Source: Dermatemys mawii
Lineage: Eukaryota > Chordata > Testudines > Dermatemydidae
DNA: 64,000 nucleotides
Reading direction: 5' to 3'
NCBI GenBank assembly: GCA_007922305.1
Contig: ML677366.1
Coordinates: forward strand, 14,604,783-14,668,782
The notes below the pieces were generated by a model. That model had not been told where the DNA came from and did not search any database. It was given only the letters and a program-made list of their open reading frames with translations. Position numbers and translations under genes: made by a program. Below are positions 35,013 to 46,803 of the stretch, piece after piece (positions within the stretch are counted from its first letter, which is position 1; each line of letters begins with the position of its first letter).

Positions 35013-37562
35013 AGTTTCCACTAAAATAAAGAAATGGAATTAAAGAAATCAAACAAGAACTTGACCTCTTGAACCACCACTTGCTGCATCTATGGCTTTG
35101 CTGTGGAAACTCTTGTACGGGAATGTTGCATGAAGAAAACTGATTTCCTTTCCAGTTAGAAATCCAGGTGACTTATTGGGTATAGCAGTTGATTTGATAT
35201 AGAAAACCAAAGTCATTAAGGTCTGCACCTTGATCTTTAAATTAGTGTTGGCTCAGAAAGGAACATGTTGTTGTGAATAGGGTAGTCAGATGGATGTGAG
35301 TTTTATTTTATTGTAAGGATAAGATGAAGGTGTGCTATTGGAGTCTCTTGAAACTGTTAACTTAGGACCTGGTAACTTGCAAACATTTTTGGCAATGAGC
35401 AGAAGAGAATACCAACTGGAATTTTAATGATTGGGAATAAAGTCCTGTAGAACCTATCAAAATATTCTGAAGCCTGTCCTTGTAAAGCATAAATGGTGCG
35501 TGAAAGTTTCATAAACAGAGACCTAAGACCTCTTCACAATGCATCTCATCTCTCTGTTGGCTGATGTTCCTCATTGAGGCTGTTTCAATGTTCCTGTTTG
35601 GTGAGTTTTGTTCTTAATTTCCATCCCTCCATGATCTGTAAAAACTAGGTGAAGGGCTCTGCTCAGCACAAATATCCATTTGTGAAGCACAAAGAACCAC
35701 AGAGAAGCTTGTTAGGTGAGGGAGAGGGATGGGGAGAGAGACTGGAAAGCTAGGCAGAGACTATAGGGAACATTGTGTGTGTCTGGTAAGTGTCTCCTCA
35801 GACTCTGGAGGCATGGTCCAAAGATTGGCACTTCATACAGTAGGCAAAGTCCTTCAATTTAATGACCAAGTCTTTTGTCTATGTGCAGATTCTCTAATCT
35901 TGGAAGAGGCTAAAGCAAAGGCAACTATCAAATGCATGGTGCAGTGCAGTAAATCAGTAGGGTTTATTTGTGTTATCAGGAAAATCTAAAGAGGGCTCAA
36001 AGTATTTGTCTAAAGCATCATGTGGTAAATTGTACTATGGAAATTGCCCTGGCTTTTCAGGCTATTAGCTGTACATTCAGCATTACTAATGAGCACCAGC
36101 TAATACCAATGTACTTGGTCTGTTAATGCTTAGAGAACTTTTCTCCCCGCATCCACAGTGATTCAGCTGAGAGAAATTCCAGGTTGTAGTTGAAAAACAC
36201 AAAATTAAATTGATGAGGTCACTTATAGTCAAATCATCACAGTCCCCCCCACAAAACCTCCCTGCAGGTGCTCTGATCTGCCTTATTGCCACAGACTGTG
36301 GAAACACGCATTATGGTCTTCGTAATGCGTTATTCATTGGTACTACTGTCTTATGACCTCATGCTAAGTGCCCACTGAAGTCAATAGAAGCTGATGTACT
36401 CAGCATTTCCTAGGAGGTGCTCAGGACTTCATTTAGTGGTGGGGAAGGACTGGAGAGCTTCAGTTTTTTTGTACTACTCTGATTTGGAAGTGAATGGAAT
36501 TGGATGTATTCATGTTTTCTTCAGATTCATACCCTGGCATATGGAAGGGTTGAATATTTACATGTCTCTAGAAATGGGCACAGGAGACAGTGTTTGGATT
36601 CTCATTTATACTAGATAGGGGTCTGAAGGTCTGGTTCCAGGCTGTACCAGAGCTAGGATTTGTGATCATATTCGATAGTATTGAAATCTTCTGAACAGGA
36701 ACTGAAATTTTTTTTTGTTTTGAATCTGACCCAGAACTCAAACCACGGAGGTAGGTTCAAATCTCCTCTATACCACTCCCCTGTTCCCCATGCCCCAAAT
36801 TTGAGGTTTGATTTTTCGGCCCACTAACTTCTAGATGAAAAGGTGGCACTTTAATACTTTCTCTGTTTAGCAAAGTGAGATCTGGATGAGCATTTTTGAT
36901 CTAAATGATCTCAATTATCATAATGTGCCCTTCAGCATAAGCAAACCATCTATATTCTGCAGCTCCCCAAATGAAACGCCAAGATACTAATAATTTTGGC
37001 TTTGTATGAGCTGGTTTCAAGTTTGAGGGGATTATAGTCTACGGCTGCTTTTCTTTTTAATATGATTCATGCTTGTAGCTACTTATCTTGTGTACAATTA
37101 AATTCTTTACCAGTGATGCAATCTGAAGGAAAACAAAGAAAATAAGGCCAGGCTAGAATGAGCCTGTTGCAAACATGCCAAGCTGACGGAGATGTTTAAG
37201 CTGTGGGTTTTTTTCTTTTATAAATTAACTAGTGTATGAGCAACCCTTTGCTTCTGCCATTATTACCTGGACTGATAATACACAGGCAGATGAAAGCAAC
37301 CTTTCTGCAAATCAAATAGCTACTGTCAGCTTTAGGGCTACAACCATTTTTTGTTATGTATGTACAGTAATTAGCACAATGAGTCTCTGATGGCTGACTG
37401 GGGCCTCTAAATGCAGCCAGGATACAAATAATAATAATAATGTGCTATTAAATGTGAGTTAGGGTATCCTAATCTGGCCCTAAATAGGCTGATATCCAAG
37501 CTCAAATTCAGTTATCCAAATAACATTAAAAATTAGTAAAGATATTTAAAGTCCCTGTGTCT

Positions 37563-37563
<1 letters not shown>

Positions 37564-37598
<35 letters not shown>
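37564..37598. repeat. Poly(A) tract, 35 nt
   Basis: Pure A run after GTGTCTC. No retrocopy body or target duplication was recognised beside it. Confidence 0.95.
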
Positions 37599-37603
<5 letters not shown>

Positions 37604-39560
37604 TACTTAGCTTTGATCAGTTAGGTTAATCAAATAGATTGGAGCTGAGGTGAGATGTTTTACTGTTAAGAAAAGCGCTGAAATGTTTACTGAAACATTG
37701 GCATGCGAGTTGCTTCGCTGTAGTTACATATTACTGTAGTAGCATATGTGGTGCTGGCACTAATGTTTTTGAGTAACCCTGTGAAACAGCTTTTCTCACC
37801 CTCCATCCCCAAACCTGTTCTCCTGTCCACTTCTATGCATAGGACCGGCCTGAGGACATTGGGGAAGGTTAGCAAAGCGACTCTTGACTGACTCATTTTA
37901 CATAATAAACAAATGGGAAGAATGTGTGGGTCAGGCAATCTGTAGATCCATTCCCAGCCTTCCATTGCAGATGCAGAACCCAGCTTCTTGTTCTTTTCTA
38001 CCCTAGCAAGTGATTTACTTCAGTTTATCTTGGGTTTCATTTTCAAGGCGTCTTCAGGAGGAAAAGGCCTAGACATGTTACTTTTTCTTTTCTCACCTCC
38101 TGGAAGTTTGATATTTTTCTTTATTTTTTTTTCCCCCTTCCCCTCAAACCAGCGGGTCTTGTGACTGTGAATTTCACAGGTCCCACAGACTAGTTCTCAC
38201 CATATGTTATGTGACATGTTCACAGAAAAACAGTAATACAGTACTGGATAACTCCGTTAAGGGGGGAGTTTTTTTTAAAAAAACTTACTGCCAAGAAAGC
38301 TAGTGTGTTAGGGGGAAAAATGTCAGTGAAACTCCTAATATTTCAGTACAGGATTTCTTCTTAGTCTGAATGTACTGTGCTGACTCCTGCTCCATGCATC
38401 CTAGCTATCACCAGTAAGGTCAGAGCTTTAATTTGTTGGACCTCAACTATAACCCCCTTTGCCTAAAGTGGCATAAATGTGAAAATGAAACTGTGTGTGT
38501 GAATATTAACTATCTCTGTCAATTATCTATGCAGATTTAGGCTCTGTTTAGCCTCCAGATAGGCCATTTTAAGTTTGGTTCACACCACTCTGGTAATGTA
38601 ACACGCTCTCCATTTGTCACTAGAACTGTAGCGAGCTGTTTTTCAGAAGTGGCTAGTCTTAACAAGGCCTTGAAAAGGAAAATTGCTGGCTGTTTGCCTG
38701 GTAGCTGTCTTGTCCCTGTGAGGACTTGAATGTGCTTAATGGACTGGAACTGAACAAAAAGCCTTAAAAAGAAATTTGAGAGGAGTGGGATGGACTGCTC
38801 TAGTGAGCCAGTGGGAAACATCAACTCAAGGCCAGTCTACTGAAATGTAAGATGTTTGAATTTGGGGCTGAAGGAGGGCAGTGAAGAGGCTCTCCAGTCT
38901 GTTCTCAACCTTTTTTCCAATCATGGTTCATGAGTGGGGAGTACATCCCTTTCCAAGTCAAGCACTGGAGTGGAATTAGCCTTCACGAGAAGGCTGCTGT
39001 GTTGTTAACTCGGCTGAAATGTGAGTTTTTTGGACAGATAATGAGCCTGCAGCCAGACAGTTCACTGTATCTGAAGACTCCTAGGAGACGTGAACTGATC
39101 ACTCAAACTGCCTTCTGACTGAGGTCAATGGAAAATGCAGATGCTGAGCACCTCTGGGGATTTGCTGCTAAGATGGAGTGAAAGCTTTGAGTATGATCAT
39201 TTTTTTGTCATCTTCACTTCAGAATTCTCTCTGATTGGCATTGCCCATTGGGATATTAACTTTCAGAGTGGTGCGTGAGGATTTATATTTGAAACATTCC
39301 TATTGATGTGAATAGGAATCAAATTACTAAGCCCTTCCACATGCTTTGAAAATACATTTCATTATGCTTGTATAGATTGGGGGGTGGAGGGGAATCAGAG
39401 GGCCATTTTTAAATCAGAATAGTAATAGTTTGGGGGGAAACTGATCTAGTGGGCAAAAATCTTCCATTCTCCTAACTTCAACTGATTTCCAAAATAGAGA
39501 TCTTTATTAATTCCCTGCATGTGCTGCAGGCAGCTATAACCACTGGATTTTTTTCTCTAT

Positions 39561-39795
39561 TTAGGTTATGTCTACACTACAGACCATACAGCAGTATAGC
39601 TGCACCACTGTAAGATCTCCCATGTAGCTGCTCTATATTGACTGGAGAGAGCCCTCCCACCAGCATAATTAAACCACCCCCAACAAGTGGTGGTAGCTAT
39701 GTCTGCGGAAGAGCACCTCCTGCCAACATAGCTCTGTCAACACCGGTGCTTTTGTCAGCCAAACTTGTGTCGGTCAGCAGTATATGGGGTTTTTT
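39561..39795. mobile_element. MITE, same family as 27231, right end missing
   Basis: Starts TTAGGTTATGTCTACACTAC and shares CATAATTAAACCACCCCCAA with the 27231 copy. The expected inverted right end is absent. Confidence 0.7.
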
Positions 39796-41736
39796 GTTTT
39801 TTTGTGGTTCAGGTTTGATATTCCATCCTCTAGAGAGCAATGCTCCACCTAAACCTATACAGTCCGAGAGCTTTGTTTGTCCTCTGCCTGGAGGAGAGGG
39901 CAGCAAATAGATGTACGCTTCTGTTAAACTTGCTTTTAGCTGAACCTCTTGCCTGTACCACTCTATCATTCTCATTTCAGATGCAGATTTATTGCCATGC
40001 CACAGAAATTGGGCATTACCGTATTCCTATTTATTCTATTCCTTATTATAGAAACTACTGGTATCAGAACTGCAAAATCTAGAAACTGTGAAATATAAGA
40101 TACTTTGTGTGTACCAAGGGAATATGTCAAACTTTTTCCTCTGTATTTCATTTGGGAATTTAGGCACTCCTCTGGGTCTTTTGGAGCTGTGCTTTTGGAC
40201 TGAACTGTAGAGGGAGGTTTAGCTTTTGCTGGAATTACTATGGGACTCAGCAGTAGTAAACTATAGATCTATCACGTGTCCAATAACAGGAAGTCTCCAA
40301 ACTGCTTCTCTTTCCTTCTTCCACTTCCCCCTTGTTGCTTCCTGTAAATTTAATCAATAAGTTCAGCAGCTGGCAACAGCCAAGGGAACTTTTTGGTATT
40401 TTTGCTTCACTTGGGGAGTCAGAACAGCAAATGTCAATATTGCAATAAAAAAGGGCCACAAGACAACCATTTCCAAGAGAAAATAAACAGTGGCTAGGCA
40501 AACTCATAAAAAAAAAACCCATGAAACACACTGTGTGGATTGTTGAATGACAGTAACATAGGAGCAGAAGCTGCAGTGTTGAGATGCCTGTGCCAGTAGA
40601 CATTTTAAATATTCAGTTTAATTGAAAATATTTGGTAGGACTCAGTAAACCTTGACTTTATACCAGTTGTTGTTTATCTTAGCTTCTTCGGGTGCCAATG
40701 GTCTGGGGAAAAAACAGAGAGGACACTGACCTCCTGTCCTGGAAAAAAAAAAAAAAAAATCCCCTACTATGAGAATGCATGGAATAATGTCACTAGTAAA
40801 GGTTGTAAACCCAGCTAGAAGCTTTAATGAAAAGAGAAACTAAAACATGTGAATTTGATTTTTAATTTCATTTTAAAGGGTCAACTCCAAAAAATCAGAC
40901 TTCCTGCTTGAAAATTAACCTGTTTATTACAAGTAAATCCTCATAACTGAAAGAAAAAAAATCTGTTTACTTTCTAAACTGACAGCATTTTATCTACAGT
41001 TAGTTTCACTACTTCCTTTTGTACAGTCTGTTAATCACCATCCCATTTTATTTTGATCTTTCATTCTGCATGAGGGAATCTAAAACTGCAGATTCTCACA
41101 GGGGACTCAGGCAGGCAAAGAACTGAAACTACTTTTAGAATCTCATCCGTTCTAAAAGATGAATTAAAATCAATGGCATCCTTTTACAGATATAAAAATA
41201 CAATATTTGTAAATGTGTTTCTTCATAACTGGAGCAGATGAGAAAAGTGATGGAGGAACACAAGCCCTATTGACTTTCAGTGGTCATTTAGATGGCTGTG
41301 GAAAGTTCCAGCTGATACTGTTTACATGTTAGGAAAGGCAGAACATGGGCCATTTGGCTCAGAGATACATGCCTGTCTAAATTTATCTTGATCCATCTGT
41401 GAGTGTTCTAGATGTTACTTCTCCAGCTGAAAATGAAAATCCAAGCAGAAGTTTAAATTCAGACAGATGGAGGAGCCATAATTTAGCTGCAGGAAGCTTT
41501 ATTCTCCCCACCCCACCTCCTTGGGTTTTTTGGAGAGCAGTTAAAGTTTCAGCCACAAGGCTACCTACTTTCAACACTCCACAGTGAGCAGGAATAGCTC
41601 CCATTTTTTCTTTTGTGTGCTGTCATCTTAGCTCAGTTCTTCTGCTGACCCATTAAGCTATGTTGCCTGAGTGTTTACAGCCACTGTAGCAGGAGGCTGC
41701 ATTTCCCTTGCAGTCCTGGGAATGGTTGCAGGGGGT

Positions 41737-41857
41737 TGGGTGACCAGATGTCCTAATTTTGTAGGGATAGTCCCAATTTTGGGGGCCTTTTTCTTATATA
41801 GGTTCCTATTACCCTCCACCTCTGTCCCAATTTTTCACACTTGCTGTCTGGTCACCC
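41737..41857. mobile_element. Short TIR element GGGTGACCAGATGTCC…GTCTGGTCACCC
   Basis: The best-preserved copy of the three, with both ends (TGGGTGACCAGATG and TGTCTGGTCACCCA) and interior TTTTCTTATATAGGTTCC. Flanking duplication is only approximate. Confidence 0.78.
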
Positions 41858-42969
41858 AGGTAGGGGGGCGCTTTCTGCTCATCAAATGCAATGCAGGATC
41901 CAACATATCCTCTTCTGATACTGTTGTTATCACTGCTTTGCTTGTCCTGGCTGCCACAGACAAGCAGAACAAAATGTATGGATGACGGTCAATGACTCCT
42001 ACAAAACAACTGCCCTATCCCTTTTACAAATTGCCAAAGTAGCAAGCAGGAGAACTAAAAACAAAACTAGGATTAAATAAGAGGCTGTTTAAATGCATTT
42101 AAACAAGATGCAATACATCAGTTATTCTCGTTTTTTATATTTAACTGACGACTCCAGACTTTTTCCTCTTCCCTCCCCCCTGTTCCAACCCTTTGCTGTG
42201 GTAATATCCTTAAGGCTTGAGTATGCCTGTGAGAACGTTCCCAAAGAAAGGCTTGTTTTCATTAAGACATTTCAACCTCAAATTTTTTTCCAGAATCCAG
42301 TCAGCCCCGTCATGTTGACAAAAGGCGTTAGCAATTGTATTCCAGTGTGCCCGGGATCACTCAGCTGTCTCAGCTGCTCTCTCATGCGTCTTCCTTCACT
42401 TTCTTGTTTGTATTTAATGCTTTTCTTCGCCATGGGACTGTAACGGGGCACAAGAGCCAGTTCCCAGCCTTTCAAAAAGGTGTCGATGTTTCTGTGGCAG
42501 CATCTCCAGGGAACCCAAGGTGCTAAAGCAATACAGAGGGGGTGGGGAGGAGGGAATCCCCCTTAAGAAACAGCTGGGTGTCTTGGGACACTGTCATAAA
42601 AATATTCAATGAACATGGCTCTAGTGTAGCTCCTCTAGTTGGAGGCCAATATGTCTAAAAATATCTCTGGTCTCTAGTTGTGCTGAGCTGTGACACAGCT
42701 GGAGTTGCTTAAAATCTAGAGAGCAGTATTTGGCTCAGGTTGATTGGGGCCTGTGTACAAGAATGTGATTTATTGTTCTAGAACAGCTTGCCCTCTATTC
42801 CACCTTGTAATATATGCGTGTGTTTAAACCTATAAAGCAAGATGAAGAAACCAGAAGGAGTTTGAACAGATGCAATGAGATTAGCAGCACTGAAGGCAAA
42901 AGCCAATGCAGAGACACTTAGCGAAAGTCTTTGGCTTTTGGATTCCCAGATCTCCCCAAATCAAATCTG

Positions 42970-43535
42970 AAGTGACAGAGTCCTGTGGCACCTTAAAGAC
43001 TAACTAAAGTTTTAGAGCATAAGCTTTCGTGGGCTAGTACCCACTTCGTCAGATGCATGCAGTGGAAGTATCCAGGGGCAGGTATAAATAGGTAGGCAAG
43101 AACCAGGTGGGAGATAACAGGGTTAGTCCAGTGAGGCTGAACCAGCTTGTTATCTCTAATCAGGGAGGGTGAGATGTTCCTCTAGCAGCTGAATTGGAGG
43201 TGTGAACAGTGAGAGAAGAGAAGCTGCTTTTGTAGTTAGCTAGCCACTCGTAATCTTTGTTCAATCCTTGATTGATAGTATCAAATTTGCAAATGAATTG
43301 CAGCTCTGCAGTCTCTCTTTGTAGTCTGGACTTGAAGCTTTTTTGCTGTAAAATGCTGACCTTTAAATCTTCTATAGTGTGTCCAGCGAGGTTGAAGTGT
43401 TCTCCTACAGGTTTTTGTATATTGCCATTCCTGATATCTGATTTGTGTCCATTTATCCTTTTTCGTAGGGACTGTCCAGTTTGGCCGATGTACATAGCAG
43501 AGGGACATTGCTGGCCCATGATGGCATATATTACA
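42970..43535 (-). repeat. Inverted-repeat arm 1 of the Penelope-like element
   Basis: Reverse complement of 45101-45668 with very few mismatches, including the motif GACTAAC...GCATAAGCTTTCGTGGGC. The match stops abruptly at 43535 (…ATATTACA), where sense sequence begins. With arm 2 it can form a stem of about 560 bp. Confidence 0.92.
43160..43519 (-). pseudogene. Antisense copy of the GIY-YIG domain in the inverted arm
   Basis: The inverted arm of the Penelope-like insertion encodes, on the minus strand, the same C-terminal nuclease block as the sense copy (CPSAMYIGQTGQSLRKRING through the C-terminus). It differs by only a few residues near the end (LTVHTSNS versus LAIHTSSS). It lacks the reverse transcriptase and any promoter I can see. 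It is a fragment generated during insertion, not an independent gene. Confidence 0.85.
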
Positions 43536-45476
43536 GAAATTGTGGAAAAACAACATCGCCTGCCTCACAACCTAAGTCGAGCAGAACGCAATGCTGTCCA
43601 CAGCTTCAGAAACAACCCTGGCATAATCAAAGAGGCTGATAAAGGAGGTGCTGTTGTCATCATGGACAGGTCTGACTACCAAAAGGAGGCTACCAGACAA
43701 CTCTCCAACATCAATTTCTACAGGCCACTTCCCTCAGATCCCACTGAAGAATATACTAAGAAACTGCACTGTCTACTCAGGACACTCCCTACACTAACAC
43801 AAGAACAAATTAACATACCCTTAGAGCCCCGACCGGGGTTATTCTATCTTTTACCCAAGATCCACAAACCTGGAAATCCTGGATGCCCCATCGTCTCGGG
43901 CATTGGCACTCTCACTGAAGGACTGTCTGGATATGTGGACACTCTACTCAGACCCTATGCCACCAGCACTCCCAGCTATCTCTGTGACACCACCGACTTC
44001 CTGAGAAAACTACAATGCATTGGTGACCTTCCAGAAAACACCATCCTAGCCACCGTGGATGTAGAGGCTCTCTACACAAACATCCCACACAAAGATGGAA
44101 TACAAACTGTCAGGAATAGTATCCTTGATGATGCCACAGCACAAGTGGTTGCTGAACTCTGTGACTTTATCCTCACACACAATTATTTCGAATTTGGTGA
44201 CAATATATACCTCCAGACCAGTGGCACTGCTATGGGCACCCGCATGGCCCCACAGTATGCCAACATCTTTATGGCTGACCTGGAACAACGCTTCCTCAGC
44301 TCTCGTTCACTCACGCCCCTCCTCTATCTACGCTACATTGATGACATGTTCATCATCTGGACCCATGGGAAAGGAACTCTGGAAGAATTCCACCATGATT
44401 TCAACAGCTTCCACCCCACCATCCACCTCGGCCTGGACCAGTCTACACGGGAGGTCCACTTCCTGGACACCATAGTGCAAATTAATGACGGCCACATCAA
44501 CACCACCCTATACCAAAAACCTACCGACAGCTATGCCTACCTTCATGCCACCAGCTTCCATCCCGGGCACACCACACAATCCATTGTCTACAGCCAAGCA
44601 CTGAGGTACAATCGTATTTGCTCCAACCTCTCAGACAGAGACCAACACCTACAAGATCTCCACCAAGCTCTCTCAAAACTACAATACCCGCACAAGGAAA
44701 TAAGGACACAGATCAACAGAGCCAGATGTCTTGCAGCAGCAGGCTTCTGGGTACACAAGCCCAAGAAAGAAAACAGAACACCACTGGCCATCACCTACAG
44801 CTCTCAGTTAAAGCCTCTCCAACACATCATCAGGGATCTACAACCCATCGTGGACAACAATCCCCCACTTTCACAGGCCTTGGGAGGCAGACCAGTCCTG
44901 GCCTACAGACAGTCTGCCAACCTCAAGCATATTCTCACCAGCAACAGCACACTGCACCATAATAACTCTAACTCAGGAACCAATCCATGCAACAAACCTC
45001 GATGCCAACTCTGCCCACACATCTACACCAGCAACACCATCACAGGACCAAACCAGATCAGCCACACCATTACTGATTCATTCACCTGCACATCTACCAA
45101 TGTAATATATGCCATCATGTGCCAGCAATGTCCCTCTGCTATGTACATCGGCCAAACTGGACAGTCCCTACGAAAAAGGATAAATGGACACAAATCAGAT
45201 ATCAGGAATGGCAATATACAAAAACCTGTAGGAGAGCACTTCAACCTCGCTGGACACACTATAGAAGATTTAAAGGTCAGCATTTTACAGCAAAAAAGCT
45301 TCAAGTCCAGACTACAAAGAGAGACTGCAGAGCTGCAATTCATTTGCAAATTTGATACTATCAATCAAGGATTGAACAAAGATTACGAGTGGCTAGCTAA
45401 CTACAAAAGCAGCTTCTCTTCTCTCGCTATTCACACCTCCAGTTCAGCTGCTAGAGGAACATCTCACCCTCCCTGA
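43536..45476 (+). CDS. Penelope-like element reverse transcriptase / GIY-YIG endonuclease, N-terminally truncated
   Basis: An uninterrupted frame of about 646 codons from the true element sequence. In order: an N-terminal segment with EADKGGAVVIMDR; RT core motifs LLPKIHKPG (near 43850), TVDVEALYTNIPH (near 44055), GTAMGTRMAPQYANIFM (near 44225) and the catalytic YIDD (near 44335); a long thumb/linker with LHATSFHPGH; a Cys-rich CNKPRCQLC linker typical of these elements; and a C-terminal GIY-YIG nuclease with VIYAIMCQQC, MYIGQTG, RINGHKSDIRN and GEHFN. The stop is TGA at 45474. The natural start is missing. The open frame extends upstream to an ATG at 43272, but those roughly 88 residues are antisense of the inverted arm and are not element protein. 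This is a retrotransposon gene unrelated to the host exons. Confidence 0.9.
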   Translation, partial: EIVEKQHRLPHNLSRAERNAVHSFRNNPGIIKEADKGGAVVIMDRSDYQKEATRQLSNINFYRPLPSDPTEEYTKKLHCLLRTLPTLTQEQINIPLEPRPGLFYLLPKIHKPGNPGCPIVSGIGTLTEGLSGYVDTLLRPYATSTPSYLCDTTDFLRKLQCIGDLPENTILATVDVEALYTNIPHKDGIQTVRNSILDDATAQVVAELCDFILTHNYFEFGDNIYLQTSGTAMGTRMAPQYANIFMADLEQRFLSSRSLTPLLYLRYIDDMFIIWTHGKGTLEEFHHDFNSFHPTIHLGLDQSTREVHFLDTIVQINDGHINTTLYQKPTDSYAYLHATSFHPGHTTQSIVYSQALRYNRICSNLSDRDQHLQDLHQALSKLQYPHKEIRTQINRARCLAAAGFWVHKPKKENRTPLAITYSSQLKPLQHIIRDLQPIVDNNPPLSQALGGRPVLAYRQSANLKHILTSNSTLHHNNSNSGTNPCNKPRCQLCPHIYTSNTITGPNQISHTITDSFTCTSTNVIYAIMCQQCPSAMYIGQTGQSLRKRINGHKSDIRNGNIQKPVGEHFNLAGHTIEDLKVSILQQKSFKSRLQRETAELQFICKFDTINQGLNKDYEWLANYKSSFSSLAIHTSSSAARGTSHPP

Positions 45477-45668
45477 TTAGAGATAACAAGCTGGTTCAGC
45501 CTCATTGGACTAACCCTGTTATCTCCCACCTGGTTCTTGCCTACCTATTTATACCTGCCCCTGGACACTTCCACTGCATGCATCTGACGAAGTGGGTACT
45601 AGCCCACGAAAGCTTATGCTCTAAAACTTTAGTTAGTCTTTAAGGTGCCACAGGACTCTTTGTCACTT
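45101..45668 (+). repeat. Inverted-repeat arm 2 of the Penelope-like element
   Basis: Sense partner of arm 1. It encodes the end of the GIY-YIG domain, the stop codon and the 3' untranslated tail. It continues 36 nt beyond the arm 1 homology to the right target duplication. Confidence 0.92.
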
Positions 45669-46735
45669 CTGCAATTCCAGACTAACACGGCTACCCCTCT
45701 GATTCAAATCAAATCTGTTTGCCTCCATTTACTGCTACATTTGCATGGCTGGCTGGCAACTCTACACTGTATAAGCCACAGGCCCTCACAGAGCAGCTGA
45801 GCAGAATAATAAATTTGTTGCTACTGCAGAGTTGTAGGGCCTTGAAAAGACACAGGAGGATATGAAGGGTTTTCTGTCTCTGAACCACATCCCGCCTTGT
45901 AAACTGGAATCCAGGTATTTTTTAAGATATTTGAAACATCAATAGACAGAAATCCCAGAATCCCATCTTCTCTTAGGGACAATCCAGTAAAGTTAACCAC
46001 CGTAATGGTTCAGATGTGTATTTGTGGCGCACTGAGTCACTGAACAGGAGAACCAGCAGTAATAAAGCTACACTTTTTTTTTGTCTCCCCTTCCTCCACC
46101 ACCTTTCTATGACTTTCAGCTTTTCTCTTTTTCTACAAAAAATTGTCTAGGCTAAATGCATCTGCAAACCAAGCTTTGTTGTTTGCTGGAAAATTCTCCC
46201 CAGTCGGTTTCTGAAGTGTACTGTAACACCTTGCAAGGCCCTGCTACATGTAACGTAGGTTTACAGGTTTGAACTAGTTTCCTTCTCTGCAACAGTGGCA
46301 GTGGAAATAGCCATGGTAGAGCCAGGGCATAAGGTCAACTCACATTCTTCTTAGTTGGCTGTTATCAGCACATTGCTGAAATTCTGGAAGATGGGAGTTA
46401 AAAACCCTCTGACTATAACCCTATTATAAGTTTAGTATTGGAGCAAGGGATGTTAATGAAACCACAATAATAAACTTTGCTATAAAGTGGAAGAAGCAAG
46501 TCTCTTTAAAGTATGGCTGTGGTTCAGCTCAGAGATTTCTGTAGAATTCCTGTATCAGTGCCCCTGTTGAAATGTCTGCATGAACCCTGCTCCTCCTGCT
46601 AGATGAACAAAACCAAGTCTAATGGCCCTTCAGGAAATGACAATGGGCATCATGGAAAGAAATTCTGTCCTCTAATAAAGCCTGGAGAATTGTTGTGAAT
46701 TGGATAAGAGCAATTTAAAAAAAGCAGTTCAGGAG

Positions 46736-46803
46736 CCCAATTCAAAGCCCAGTGAAATCAATGGGAGTCTTTCCTGTGGACGTGGTGGACTTTGGCTTGG
46801 GCC
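46736..46803. repeat. Palindromic interspersed repeat (GGGCCCAAGCC type)
   Basis: Contains CCCAATTCAAAGCCCAGTGA, the core CAATGGGAGTCTTTCC, and GTGGACTTTGGCTTGGGCCC. Same family as 30558. Confidence 0.68.

Larger units (their letters stand above)
42970..45704 (+). mobile_element. Penelope-like retroelement insertion with fold-back (inverted 3' end) structure
   Basis: The unit is bounded by a perfect 13-bp direct repeat, CAAATCAAATCTG, at 42957-42969 and 45705-45717, so it inserted as one piece. It has two parts. Bases 42970-43535 are an inverted copy of the element's own 3' end (complement of 45101-45668). Bases 43536-45704 are a 5'-truncated sense copy with reverse transcriptase and GIY-YIG endonuclease coding sequence and a 3' tail. 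The outer 36 nt of the 3' terminus (ending in a CTACCCCTCTGATT-type sequence) occur only on the right. Partial extra copies in inverted orientation and variable target duplications are known for Penelope-like elements. The two arms are nearly identical and the coding frame is open, so the insertion looks young. Confidence 0.92.

Noticed and set aside
37564..37598. Poly(A) run as the tail of a processed pseudogene
   Set aside because: Upstream sequence has no coding similarity and I find no target-site duplication around it.
45023..45364. Separate minus-strand gene opposite the GIY-YIG domain
   Set aside because: It is the antisense of the nuclease coding sequence and is duplicated in the inverted arm; an accidental open frame.
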